From the NCBI GenBank assembly GCA_950097015.1, contig CATNEN010000038.1, positions 16,822,001-16,886,000 on the forward strand: a stretch of 64,000 bases of DNA. Reading direction: 5' to 3'. The translations under genes and the position numbers were made by a program. Origin of the DNA: Macrostomum hystrix. Taxonomy: Eukaryota > Platyhelminthes > Macrostomidae. Shown here one piece after another: positions 25,701 through 36,401 of this stretch (positions are counted from its first letter, which is position 1; every line of letters begins with the position of its first letter). A model generated the notes under the pieces. The model did no database searches. It saw only the letters and a list, made by a program, of their open reading frames with translations, and was not told the DNA's origin.

Positions 25701-28700
25701 ATCTCGACTTTGCATATCAGCTTTAACGCGTGCCATCTTAGAGAGAGATCTATAGATCATGTCGCATGCAGTGAGGAAGCTCCTTGTCTCTTTTGAGGCT
25801 TTCAAATGACGAGTAACTCTTCATTATAATAGTAACCACGCCCAAGCTGAGGTCACGGGAACTTTTACACGCGTGAGATGTACTTTCGCGATTCCATTCG
25901 TGATTGTTTTGACTATTATTATCATTTTAGAGTGAGCACCATGCATTTAAAGGTATGAAAATCAAATTTGAATCAAAGAAAATCTTTTTTGTCTTAAGCA
26001 GTAGAGAGACGCTATTTTCGTGAAAGTCCACCCTATGGATCTAAATTTTCCGCCCTTTACTATGAACTAACTTTCAAAGCCGTCCGGGTCAGCATCGTCA
26101 AGATATTCAGTGATTTTCGTCGGAGCACTATGCAATGAAATGAACGTCCTGGCTGGAGCGTGAGGAATTTAAAGCTAGCGACTATTCACTATTCACCGGG
26201 GTCGGTGTCCTACCAATCGTTTCAATAGCAGCAGGGAAATCTGGAATTAAATAGCGTTAAGAGGCTGTGGTAGCAAGCGAAGCGGAATAGATAAGCGATG
26301 AGACCCGCGTGTCGTCCTCCGGCCCGGCGAAACTCCCAATGAAAAAAGAATAACACAGTATGAACACGGAGACTCGAATAATTTGATTGGGATTGATTTA
26401 ATCTGTTGTGACTCGCTAAGACTCCAGATAAGAATAGGAACTGATTTGAATCTAGTTTACTTGCTGAACTTGATTTAAAAGCTACACTACAGAATGAGGA
26501 TGTTCACATGGAAATAAATTATAGCGCGCTCACAGTGAAAAGCAAAGTTTGGTCTAACAAATTGGATATAACAATTTTACTTAAACTGGCCTAATCTGCG
26601 CCCCACTCTTCCCGAGAGGCTCCGGTTGTCTCTGCTTTCAGCGCTGCCCCGACAGATCCTATCGGTTGGCACTCCTTCTGCCTGACGGCGGAGTCTCCGA
26701 AGAGAGCACGTACTGACTTCGACAACAAGCGCCTATCTAGACCACCCTTGTCAGCGGCGCACTCTCAAGACGCGTAGCGCCGAAAGCTACCTAACTGAAC
26801 AAGCGGAGCGTGGTCGGGCGGGGAGAGACAAAACAAAGTGGACTAGCTTGCACGTGCTTCTCACAGTGTGAGGCGAATTGCGGAGAACGATAAAAGTCAC
26901 TGCAAAAACACGCTTCCCTTTATAGAGTCATGTTAACCCCAAATTAGGTCGATCGGCGAGGTGGATGCCTGGCTGTAGCTTGAGCCAAGGCGACAAATCG
27001 CAGTAGACTCGCGACCGCCGCTCTGAGCCCCGGGGTAGCTTCTTGCCGATGGTAGACAGGTAGTGAGGCCGGGTCGCTCGCTGATTGGCCGGGACTGTAG
27101 CCCAGGGGTAGCGCTCGCGGGGTGGTGGGCGTCCGTTCCCCCGGCTGGTCCGGCCCGGCTTGGCGTAGGTGACTTTTAGCAAAAAAACACGTGTCTAAAA
27201 ATAATTATTGAATAATGACACGGGGAGATAGAAGGGCAAACAAACTGACACTACAACTAGGTGTGTCAAGGACAACTAGCATTGCTCTGTTTAAACCTCT
27301 ATATGGCGAATATGGCGAATATTTCAAATCTCTTCAGAAATTGTTTGCCTGTGTTCTGGATTTTCATGGCTTGGAAGGAAGCGATTGGTTGAATATTTTG
27401 GGAGATGCAGAGAAAAGAGAATGTGGGTATTTTTAATACCCCCATGGTCATTTTTTACCGTTTAGCAAGATTACTGAATTCCTAACTGCTTGAGTTCACC
27501 CAGTGCAAGTGTTATCTTAATAGCTAAAAGCAACAGATTTTGCATTTCAACGAATGATACTAACGTTATTTTACAAAGGAATGTCCCCGAAGCTACAGTC
27601 AGTTGTGCAGTTTAGTCGGGTTAACAACAGTTCTCAAAGTCTCGCAGTGAGATTTCAATCATTTATTCAGTAATAAATATTATTAAGTAATAGATATATA
27701 CGACGTCAATCGTACCCGTCATACGGGCGTAAATTGCACGACGAGCTACCAGGCGAATGATCTCTCCGCGTCTCCACCCAGAATAAATGCGGCCTCGCCG
27801 TGGAATCGAGCTCAGTGACCTTGGTGCGAGAGGTTAACGCGTTAAAGCATTTTGCTGTTAGAAATGTGAATAGCTGGTACTTTTTCTGAAGTAATCTTTT
27901 TTGGTAAATTGTACGTCTGGCATACTATAACGATTCCAACTGCACTAAATTAAGAATTGGATCTCGTGTTTACTAGTGCAGTGAATTTTCAAACTAACCA
28001 ATGATTTTCTAGTGTAATTCATGATCGGGTAAGTCTCGGCGGGGCTTGCATGTTTATTGTACAAACTTTTTCGGCTGAAAAATGCAGTCTAAACTAGAAG
28101 CAACTCATACACTCAAAGGAGTCTTGTTGTGGTCTTTTACGAAGAAAAATAAAGCTTAACTTTGGCTTGAAATTCATATGAAACTGAGGAACCCGATAAA
28201 ATTTTTATCCAACAGACTTCTTGGAACTGGAAGACTTGCTGCATCATTTCAACAACCCCAGTATCATGGATGTGAAGATGGGCAGCAGGACCTTCTTGGA
28301 GTCCGAGGTCACAAATCCTGTGCTGCGCACCGATCTCTACAAGAAGATGGTGGAGCTCGACCCGAATGAGCCGACAGAGGAGGAGAGAATGCATCAGGCT
28401 GTGACAAAGCTGCGCTACATGCGGGTAACTGACTAACTGGTGCTGATGCATTGCAGCATTCTGTGCATTCCCCAGCAACTGGACACCCTAGCAACTGGAC
28501 ACCCTAGCAACTGGACACCCTAGCAACTGGACACCCTAGCAACTGGACACCCTAGCAACTGGACACCCTAGCAACTGGAGACCCTAGCAACTGGACACCC
28601 TAGCAACTGGACACCCTAGCAACTGGACACCCTAGCAACTGGATAAACTTATTAACTGGACACCCTAATAAATGGACACCCTACCAACTAGACACCCTAA

Positions 28701-30161
28701 TAACTGGACACCCTAGCAACTGGACACCCTACCAACTGGACACCCTAATAACTGGACACCCTACCAACTGGACACCCTAATAACTGGACACCCTAGCAAC
28801 TGGACACCCTAGCAACTAGACACCCTATCAACTGGACACCCTACCAACTGGATAATCTACCAACTGGAGAACCTTACCAACTGGACACCCTAGCAACTGG
28901 ACACCCTAGCAACAGGATAACTTATTAACTAGACACCCTAATAACTGGACACCCTACCAACTGGACACCCTAGCAACTGGACACCCTAGCAACTGGACAC
29001 CCTACCAACTGGACACCCTACTAACTGGACACCCTAGCAACTAAACACCCTACCAACTGGACACCCTAGCAACTAAACACCCTACCAACTGGACACCCTA
29101 GCAACTGGACACCCTAGCAACAGGATAACTTATTAACTAGACACCCTAATAACTGGACACCCTACCAACTGGACACCCTAGCAACTGGACACCCTACCAA
29201 CTGGACACCCTACCAACTAGACACCCTACCAACTGGACAGCCCTACCAACTGGATAACCTATCAAGAAATGATAAATAGTATTTTTTTTAAGCTAATGAA
29301 ACACATATTTACATTGATTTTTAGTTCCGCGAGCAAGAAAGCACTTCTATTTCTTTAGGATTTCGTCTCGACGCGATTCGGGTAAGGGACCTACCGTGAT
29401 GGATAAACACTTCTGCTAATAGTCTAAGAAACGTAAATAAAAGTTCGCGACAATATTTCAGACAAAGAATCCTAAAACTTGCGAGCCCTTCAGCCAACGT
29501 CTGAAGACAGCGAAAACTCAGTCCGAGGTAAAATCTACGAAGTATATAAGATTTTTTCGATGTTTTTAACTACTCATAGTAGATCAAGCTTTGCAAAGTG
29601 ATAGAGTGAGGCAATCAATACCGAATCGCAGGTCAGCGACATCTTGCACTACTTCTGCGCCTACAATCCCGTCATCATGCGACAGTTTGCCAGGCGACTA
29701 ACCGAGTTGAGAACCGTCCTGGAGGCATCAAATTTCTTTACTGCTCACGAGGTCAGTTGTGAACTACAGATTGCTAGTATATCCTCAGTAGATGAAGGAG
29801 TACAATGGATTGCTAGTCTATCCCCAGTGGATTAAGGAGTAGAATGGATTGCAAGACTATCCCTAGTGGGTGAAGGAATATAATTGATTGCCGATCTACT
29901 CGCGGAGAATTTGCATTAGTCTGTAATGTCCTGAATTTCAACTCCCACGCACAGCTTATCGGCTCCTCTCTGCTGTTCCTGCACGACGACACGCTGAAGG
30001 CCAACGTATGGATGATCGACTTCGCCAAGACGGTGCCGCATCAGGACATCCGGCTGAGCCATTCGGTTGACTGGCAGCTGGGCAACCATGAGGACGGCTA
30101 CCTGGTAGGGCTGAATAATCTCATCCGACTGCTGGAGGACATTGCCAGTCAGTACGTGTAG
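22727..30161 (+). CDS. ITPK: Inositol-trisphosphate 3-kinase, eight exons, complete
   Basis: The exons are 22727-23566, 23631-23712, 25345-25497, 28216-28424, 29325-29381, 29462-29527, 29632-29751 and 29955-30161 (TAG), with matching phases and 577 residues in total. The enzyme phosphorylates Ins(1,4,5)P3 to Ins(1,3,4,5)P4 with ATP, ending the calcium-releasing signal. The catalytic half has KNEWIQLSGHSG, LRPFVPIFY, the family signature PSIMDVKMG (Asp377, Lys379), LGFRLDAIR, SSLLFLHDD, the metal-binding WMIDFAKT (Asp531, Lys534) and DGYLVGLNNL. The order matches vertebrate ITPKA/B/C. The N-terminal 280 residues are one low-complexity exon. I chose ATG 22727 because it gives MGSCCSRCRW, a plausible N-myristoylation/palmitoylation signal. 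The frame is open further upstream but without a better ATG. Long introns contain a SINE, 18-bp, 16-bp and 39-bp arrays, and a GC-rich insertion. IPMK or IP6K fit less well. Confidence 0.93.
23757..24072 (-). mobile_element. SINE family A, near full length (reverse), ITPK intron 2
   Basis: The copy runs from TTGCAGGAGGGATGCAGGCA through CTGAACACACACGCAC, CATCGTCAGGCAG and CTCAAGGGCG to the tRNA-like head with GGATTCGAGCTCAGGG and ACCGCTCTGCCACTCACCCCC. It carries both Pol III boxes in reverse. Confidence 0.9.
24401..24464 (-). mobile_element. SINE family A head fragment (reverse), ITPK intron 2
   Basis: Only the tRNA-like head is present: GGAATCGAGCTCTGGCCC ... GACGCGTTGCCGTTGGATCA. It is followed by GC-rich DNA (24530-24840) unrelated to the SINE body that I could not classify. 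Confidence 0.55.
24880..25138. repeat. 18-bp minisatellite in ITPK intron 2
   Basis: About 14 copies of GTCAACTGGGGGATCATT, some with TTC for ATC or an extra G. Open frames of six-residue repeats on both strands are by-products of the 18-bp unit. Confidence 0.95.
26271..27191 (-). mobile_element. Possible solo LTR or promoter-bearing insertion in ITPK intron 3
   Basis: A block distinctly more GC-rich than the surrounding intron. On the minus strand it would start TGTTTTTTTGC and end GCTTGCTACCACA, with a TATA-like CTCTATAAAGGG near 26925. This is the layout of an LTR. I found no target duplication and no internal retroelement sequence, so the ends and the class are guesses. Confidence 0.3.
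27720..27847 (-). mobile_element. SINE family A head fragment (reverse), ITPK intron 3
   Basis: GGGCGTAAATTGCACGACGA, then CTCTCCGCGTCTCCACCCAG, AATAAATGCGGCCTCGCCG and GGAATCGAGCTCAGTGACC match the reversed head and first body segment. The tail is missing. Confidence 0.75.
28470..29268. repeat. 16-bp minisatellite in ITPK intron 4
   Basis: About 48 units of CAACTGGACACCCTAG with variants (CCTACCAACT, CCTAATAACT, GGATAACTTATTAACT). The variants recur in blocks, which implies duplication of several-unit segments. It fills nearly the whole 900-bp intron. Confidence 0.95.
29770..29895. repeat. Short 39-bp array in ITPK intron 7
   Basis: Three diverged units of the same 39-bp repeat as the long PDCL-intron array (ATGGATTGCTAGTCTATCC, CCAGTGGAT). 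It fills about 60% of the 203-bp intron 29752-29954. Confidence 0.9.
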
Positions 30162-30356
30162 ACGTGTAGCAGTACACGTGCAAATGGACACACACACAAT
30201 TGCCTCGCTTTTGCTTTGCTTAAATTATAACGGTTTATCAATGATTATCGTTAAAATGCGACTAATGGAAACATAAAGCTTTTTTAGCATCATTTGCATG
30301 AACTTAAATAACTGTCTAACTCTCAGCAGATTCGAGGGATTCTTAAAGTCGACGAA

Positions 30357-30698
30357 GGGGGGTCAGTGGTACAACGGTCTAACGCGTTTGCCTCTCAAAC
30401 CGAGGTCCCCAAGCTCGATTCCGCGTCGAAGCCACATTAAATTGGGGTGCAGCCGCAGAGAGAAGGCTTGGGGGCTTGTCGTGCAATTGAGGGCCAACCT
30501 CCAGGGCACAGTAAAAGTGTACACTGCCTGACGATGAGAAGTCAGGGCATATATACACCTGTGACCTGCGTTCGGTATCGGTGTACGTTTGTGCTCAGGA
30601 GTCAGCGAAATGGACAGAGTTGCCTCCTCACTGACTGCGGGTCTCGTGTCACCGAATAGTGTGCCAGTGCCTACAGCACTGCTGCAATAATTATTAAC
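30357..30698 (+). mobile_element. SINE family A, full length
   Basis: The tRNA-like head begins GGGGTCAGTGGTACAACGG with B box GCTCGATTCCG. The body follows in the standard order. The tail is CACTGCTGCAATAATTATTA. It is inserted 0.2 kb beyond the ITPK stop and is one of the best copies for a family consensus. Confidence 0.9.
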
Positions 30699-31050
30699 AG
30701 TCAACGAACTGAAAACTTTAATACTTTATTATTATTATTAAAATACTTTATTATGGCCTGTCTAATTTGTCTACTCTGAAACGTGAAATCTGATTTGTTC
30801 AATAATTTTTTTTCTAAATAATTAACAACATGGTTTAAACAATGCAACGTTTTTATCATGCTAAAAGCTGTATGGTCTGTTGACGTCAGTGGCTTTGTGT
30901 CATTTCTTTAATTAATTCCTTTTAGGAAATGAATTTTTCATTGTCATTCGCCACTCCAGTATTTGATTGTGTATTTCAAAAGATTGAATTGCAGCATTCG
31001 CTGAACCTTGTCTGTGCGTCACTCCTTTGATTGCAGATGTGGGTGTTAAT
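30699..31050. other. Intergenic DNA between convergent ITPK and monooxygenase genes
   Basis: Short AT-rich spacer containing (ATT)n after the SINE. It must contain the 3' UTR of the minus-strand monooxygenase. No other feature is seen. Confidence 0.4.
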
Positions 31051-34000
31051 TCAATTGTAATGGTCAGGCTGTTTGTCCACTTCGTGGTGCATATTATGGT
31101 TGCGACAGTTCATTGGACTAAGATTGTCCCAGTTGTAGCCCTGCAAAGTTGTTAGACGAGAAGGTAAATGAAATATAATAATTTATTAAAAACTATAAGG
31201 ATTTTGACTTAACAAAAAAGCGATCGAGCATAACTAAAGGCGATAAGGAACAACGATAGTCGAATCAACCCTAGCGGAAGATTAAAGTGGTTAGATATTA
31301 CACAATTGACATATTGGTTAGCCAACTAGTTATTGAATACAAGCTGGCGAATCGATAAGACTTTATCAAGTTAGTCTATGGTAATTCGTAGCTTTAAGCC
31401 AGTTAAGAAGACGCGAAAGAGCTAATAGCAATATGTCTATGGTAGAAATCACAATTACATCTCCCTACTTGTTGGCCAAACTCGTGCGTCTATGGCAAAA
31501 AGACGCTTTGCCATAGACGCACTCGTTTTAGTGCAGGAATAACATACTTATTTGATCTCCATAAATTTTAGTTTGTGTTTTTTAATAAAAACTCTATTTA
31601 AAAGGAAATTACATTTTGGAAGCATGAAAGGAAGTTAAGCGGTTAATTACCACAGCTTAGACAAACATTTACCGGTATTTCAGCTCCTGCCGATGAGTTG
31701 CAAGACTGGTGAATGAGGCCTGTGCGGTACATCTGCTTGAGGGCGGCCACCTCCATGAGTCCCCAACCGATGCTCTTGTAGTTCTCTTCTATCGTCTTCC
31801 TGCTCGACGTCTGGGCTCCGTACAGGCTGTAAAGCAGTGGAGGTTGAAGTCTCATTGATCAAAATAACTATATTTCAAGTGAAATTGATACTCGCGAATT
31901 GCTTGGCTGTGGATATATGTACACTGCAGACAAAGACCCAGACAGGGATGTACATCTGTTTTAACATTTTCAAAGTCGGTCAGTGTACACTCTCACTGGG
32001 CCTAAAGGGTTGGCCCTCATGGGGTACGGCAAACCACTACATATATTATTCTTTTGTTCTCTCTCGACTGGGCCCCAAATAAAGTAGACTACCTTGACGT
32101 TGTTTGAATTATTACTGAATTGCTTCTGCTAAGTAATTACAGGCTCATTTTGTTGAAGAATCGATCCAGGGTGTCGCCGCTGACAACACTCTTGCACAGC
32201 TCCAGTTGACTCTTGGGATAGTAGAACGCATAGTTCAGGCACATTTCATTGCTAATTGACAAGCCGCCAATTGTGACATTTATACGCTTGGAAGTGTCGT
32301 AGGTGCAGGTTGTCAGCAGTGCGTCGCCCTGGCAACAGTTGGCGTAGGTGAAACACGTACTAACTGTCTTTAGACGTTTTGTTTTTTAATGAAAATTATT
32401 GACCAATCGTCATACAGAACACAGGCTAAACATTTTCCGCTCCATCACAAAACATCGGCGCGTAATTCTGCAATGATTCTCGTCGGGGTGTCTGTTGGAA
32501 TAAACCACAAATAAAGGCACAGTGTTTCTGCTCACAAAGTTTCATAATGTAACCGTTTGGCTATTATGGATGACTATATTGCATTGATTATTGTGATAAC
32601 TTATATTTTTTAACTAATATGGATTAGTCACAGACGTTATTGCAGGGCAATGTTAGTTTTATTTGTCACCTGGGTCTTCGACAATAATCGCTGAATATCT
32701 AGACGATGCTGAATCCATGGCTCAATCAAATTTAGTTAATATAAACTCTAAATGTTTAATGACTCAATAAAATGGTGGACGAGAAACTACAACTTTTCAA
32801 AACTAAACAATTAAACGGACCACGACGAAACTTACGAGCTAAAATAAGGAGTGCTTACGGTTCTATTTTCACACATGAACAAGAAACAACACTAAGTCTC
32901 TTACAGGTAAGACGTGAACAGGCCGAGGTAGCAGACGAATTTCCTGGAAATGTGGGCTATAATGCTTGTCGTCATTCAGAGTCCTGGAGAACTGCTGCGG
33001 CCTGTGATGGATGGTCCTTACACGGACGCCACTGCTGTGCGTGTGCAACTGGGAGGCGAAGATCTTGATGCCGTCTGGTGGGAGGCCCTGTGAAACAAAT
33101 TTTGGAGTCCATGTCCAGCATAAGCTACTCACAAGCAAGTAGTAGGACTCAACAAGCAACCAGCGAGTGACGATTCTGTCCATTCCACTATTCGCTGAGC
33201 ACACAAACGCGCACAAATACTTTACGCAGGCACGCACTCACTCACACATGTGTAGCATCTGCCCGACCTTTCGTCATCGTTATATAGAGAGCCTACACTC
33301 TCACTGTTCCTTTGGTCTTGGCACAGAAAGGCGTAATTTGCACCAAAAATAAGATTTCTAATGAAAACATTAAGTGATTAAACCTGCACCGAATCGACAG
33401 CTCCAGCATCTGAAGACTGCTCAGTCCATGAACTGGGACTCGGGGGACGACATACCAGCCCTCAATTCCCCCAGCTAATGCTGGCACTCATTTAACAACC
33501 TAGAGCAATGCAGAATTACGCAAAAAGGCGCAAAACTCTTCGCAGCAGAGTCAGGATTCGAACCCCTGACCTTCGCTCTAACCACTAGGCTACAAGCCCC
33601 TCTGTTATAACCTTGGAATTGTAACTCCCTCTTCCAAATGAATGTGGCCTCGCCGCGGATTCGAACTCAGGGACCTTGCTGTGAGAGGCAGACGCGTTAG
33701 ACCACTCTGCGACTCATTCCCTCTCCCGTGATTGGTTAAAATCAGATCAGCTGACCACTCTGCAACTCATCCCCTTTTCCCTGTGATTGTTTAAAATCAG
33801 ATCAGCTGACCACTCTGCAACTCATCCCCTTTTCCCTGTGATTGTTTAAAATCAGATCAGCTGACCACTCTGCAACTCATCCCCTTTTCCCTGTGATTGT
33901 TTAAAATCAGATCAGCTGACCACTCTGCAACTCATCCCCTTTTCCCTGTGATTGGTTAAAATCAGATCAGCTGACCACTCTGCAACTCATCCCCTTTTCC

Positions 34001-36401
34001 CTGTGATTGGTTAAAATCAGATCAGCTGACCGCTCTCGTGCATTTTGGCAGGCAGTAGCCGGTCAGCTCGAACCTCGGCTGTCCCGGCGGCACCGCACTA
34101 TTGGGCAGATAGTCCAGCCCCAGCTCCATGATGCCTGCGTCGAACTTTCGCAGTCGTCTGGTGAGGTAGAAGCGAAGTCCGCTGCTGTCCACTAGGCCAG
34201 ACTTGCTCTCCGGATTGTTATAGTGCAGCTCGATCACGGCGTACTGAGCTCGGCCGACTCCGACTTCACCACCGATGGGAAGGCCAGCCTCTGCCGGGTA
34301 GAAAATTCCCTGTCAACAGTTGCGATTGCTTAGCCTTACTAGTCACTTTGGATTTGGGTGAGGCTGTCACTTTGGATTTGGGTGAGGCTGCCACTTTGGA
34401 TTTGGGTGAGGCTGCCACTTTGGATTTGGGTGAGGGTGCCACTTTGGATTTGGGTGAGGCTGCCACTTTGGATTTGGGTGAGGCTGCCACTTTGGATTTG
34501 GGTGAGGCTGCCACTTTGGATTTGGGTGAGGCTGCCACTTTGGATTTGGGTGAGGCTGCCACTTTGGATTTGGGTGAAGTGGAGTTGAGGGTGGGCGCCA
34601 TATAGAATTTTGAAGGGCTCGTACATCGAGTTGGAGGTACCACGGCCCCCGGCCCCTGAATCCCAATTCGACCTATCGAAAATCCATGCACTACTTGCTA
34701 CTCTCAGTAGCTCAGAATAGAAATCCAAATTGTTGATTGTCTACCAGCTCACCGTAGCTCCCATGGCCCATGCGCCGATGACCTTCCTGCATGAGGTCAT
34801 GCCGAGTGGCTTTGTTTCCGAGTTGCACGGCGCGTCATAGTTCTTGACAGATTCTGGCAGTTCCTCAACGCACAGAAACACCTCCAGGTGATGGACCAGG
34901 CCTTCGCTGCCTTTGCTGATAACCGGTTCGTACTTTCAAAAAGAAAAATTGCTGAGTAAAATTTCACGGCACTAAATGTAGCTGTGTACAGTTTTTAAGT
35001 CCGTGGACTGTGGAAGGCGCCAAATTTCTACCCAGGATAATGCTAAGACTTATTTTTCAATTGGTACTAAGACTCGAACTCCTGACCTCTCTGTCGGTAG
35101 TCTGAAGCTTTAACAGCTGAGCCACAAGCTCAGAATACAGCAAGTGAGTCCTCACCCCAACGATGTGATGTGGCTCTGGCATGTCTGGCAGTTGCACCAC
35201 CCGGCACCAGTAGGTTGTCTCCGCGGATGGCACCTGAACGCTCTGAACTCGAACCTCCATCTCGGTGGTGTCTGGCTGCGGCGGCGGTATAGGCAGCTGA
35301 CTTTTGATCAGCTGCACCAGATGTACTTTTATGTCATAGTCCTGCAGTCGGTCCCACACAAACGGGCTTTTGAAGAACAATAGGTGAGTCGTGCCTCGCT
35401 GTTGAGTTTAGTTCCGATTGAGTATGGGTTTGAGTTGTGAGGATACCGATGACTCAAAAGGCTGTTGTAGTTAGCATATTTTTGTTGCGACTAAAGATTT
35501 GAAAGCAGAAACACTAAGCATTTCCTGATAGTAAAGATACTCCCAACTGGACATCTGTTGAGAGGTCTTCAACTACTCACACTGAACAAGTGAAGACCTT
35601 AAAATATCGCACTGTTCCGCATTCTCAGACTCACATCAATCCTGTAGAAAACCAAATCTTTCGGGCGTATTGGTCGGAGAATTGTGAGAATAATTCGCTT
35701 GTCGTCGGCGGCCCAATTTTTCAGCTGATATTCGGAAGTTCTCAAACGCTGCAGAGTCTTGGTAGAACTCACTCGAAAATCCGAGATGGTTAGCTGTGAG
35801 TAGAAATTGTGATGGAAAATATTACGCTCGAACATGCAAAAAACGTACTTCAACAAAGAACATATCGAAGCAAAATTACTCGTATATAATTGGATGCACA
35901 GCCAGTGCAAAGTACAGCATTACAGTCCCTCGTACTTATACTACTGTGTGAGCTGAATGGGGGTATGCAGTTGCTAATGCATCGTGCTTAATGATACCTA
36001 GATTTGGAGTATTAAGTCGATGCTAAAAAATTCTGTGAAAACTTTCTCTCTGTTTAACTTATGTCTATGGCCTAAACCGCATGCGTAAATTGGTCTATGG
36101 CTTCATTAACTGGTCAATACAGCGCCGTTTAACTCACCAGTCCGGACACATCGATGTACACAATGCCAAAGTCAGACCCCTCCAACTGTCCCCGAGTCGA
36201 AAAGCCCAGACCGACAACGCTGCTACTTCGCGGCACCTCCACATTGAAGACAATAAAATTGGCGCGCCAATTGAAGTTCCAGCTAAGCCTTGAATGACCA
36301 TTCATTAGCTGCAACTCGTAGGGCAGCTTCTCTACCTGGCCAGGCGCGGAGGCTGCGGTGCAACCAAAGGCCAAAGCTAAAAGCAGCAATGCTGGTAGCA
36401 T
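31051..36401 (-). CDS. DBH/MOXD1-family copper monooxygenase with DOMON domain, nine exons, complete
   Basis: The minus-strand exons are 36401-36138, 35793-35635, 35398-35156, 34932-34753, 34309-34031, 33087-32905, 32328-32141, 31826-31673 and 31140-31051 (TGA). They sum to 580 codons (579 residues; DBH and MOXD1 are about 615). The family hydroxylates catecholamine-type substrates using two coppers and ascorbate in the secretory pathway. A signal peptide (MLPALLLLALAFGCTAASA) precedes a DOMON domain (about 25-150). The two monooxygenase halves follow. All six copper ligands are present: His236 and His237 (LVHHLEVF), His311 (ELHYNNP), His390 and His392 (QLHTHSSG), and Met465 (EMCLNYAFYYP). 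The usual HHM after the first pair reads HHL. Other marks are METTYWC-like AETTYWC, FDAGIMELGL, TGYC and HYSPHFQEIR. I cannot decide between tyramine/dopamine beta-hydroxylase and MOXD1-like, so no symbol is given. Introns hold SINEs and 55-bp and 24-bp arrays. Confidence 0.93.
31915..32090 (-). mobile_element. Degenerate SINE family A (reverse), monooxygenase intron
   Basis: GGATGTACATCTG, GTCAGTGTACACTCTCACTG, GGTTGGCCCTCATGGGG and GGGCCCCAAATAAAG match the reversed body with many changes. It fills much of the 314-bp intron 31827-32140. Confidence 0.6.
33148..33350 (-). mobile_element. Degenerate SINE family A body (reverse)
   Basis: CAGCGAGTGACGATTCTGTC, CGCTGAGCACACAAACGCG, ACACATGTGTAGCATCTGCC and CACTCTCACTGTTCC follow the family A order in reverse. 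It lies in monooxygenase intron 33088-34030, next to a family B copy and a separate family A head. Confidence 0.7.
33385..33602 (-). mobile_element. SINE family B copy (reverse)
   Basis: GCTCAGTCCATGAACTGGGA, CCCTCAATTCCCCCAGCTAA and the reversed B and A boxes (GGATTCGAACCCCTGACC, CTAACCACTAGGCTACAAGC) mirror the forward copy in the PKC intron. It sits between two family A pieces. Confidence 0.8.
33633..33725 (-). mobile_element. SINE family A head (reverse) at the edge of the 55-bp array
   Basis: AATGTGGCCTCGCCGCGG, ATTCGAACTCAGGGACCTTG and TTAGACCACTCTGCGACTCA form the reversed tRNA-like head. Its terminal bases (CCACTCTGCRACTCATYCCC) are also part of the adjacent 55-bp unit, so the array grew from this junction. 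Confidence 0.8.
33726..34031. repeat. 55-bp array duplicating a 5' splice site
   Basis: About 5.5 units contain AATCAGATCAGCTGACCACT and CTGCAACTCATCCCCTTTTC then CCTGTGATTGG/T. The right edge joins the exon ending at 34031. On the gene's sense strand the true donor is AGAGCG|GTCAGCTGATCTG, and each unit repeats AGAGTG|GTCAGCTGATCTG. The units are almost identical, so the expansion is recent. Confidence 0.95.
34345..34588. repeat. 24-bp minisatellite in monooxygenase intron
   Basis: About ten copies of CACTTTGGATTTGGGTGAGG plus CTGC. Eight-residue open frames on both strands arise from the unit length. It lies in intron 34310-34752, about 35 bases upstream (sense strand) of the acceptor. Confidence 0.95.
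34995..35140 (-). mobile_element. Diverged tRNA-derived SINE, family B-like (reverse)
   Basis: AAGTCCGTGGACTGTGGAAG, then AAGACTCGAACTCCTGACC and TTAACAGCTGAGCCACAAGC (reversed B and A boxes). It lies in the 223-bp monooxygenase intron 34933-35155. Confidence 0.55.

Noticed and set aside
28470-29268. CRISPR-like regular repeats (here and in other arrays)
   Set aside because: Units are contiguous without unique spacers, and the context is an animal intron.
32772-33068. Plus-strand 98-residue frame starting MVDEKLQLFK
   Set aside because: It lies within an intron of the minus-strand monooxygenase and runs into its coding exon antisense; no family resemblance.
34266-34728. Repeat proteins on both strands (PKSKVAAS, TQIQSGSL, DLGEAATL)
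   Set aside because: 24-bp intronic array; every frame of both strands is open, which is what a unit divisible by three gives.
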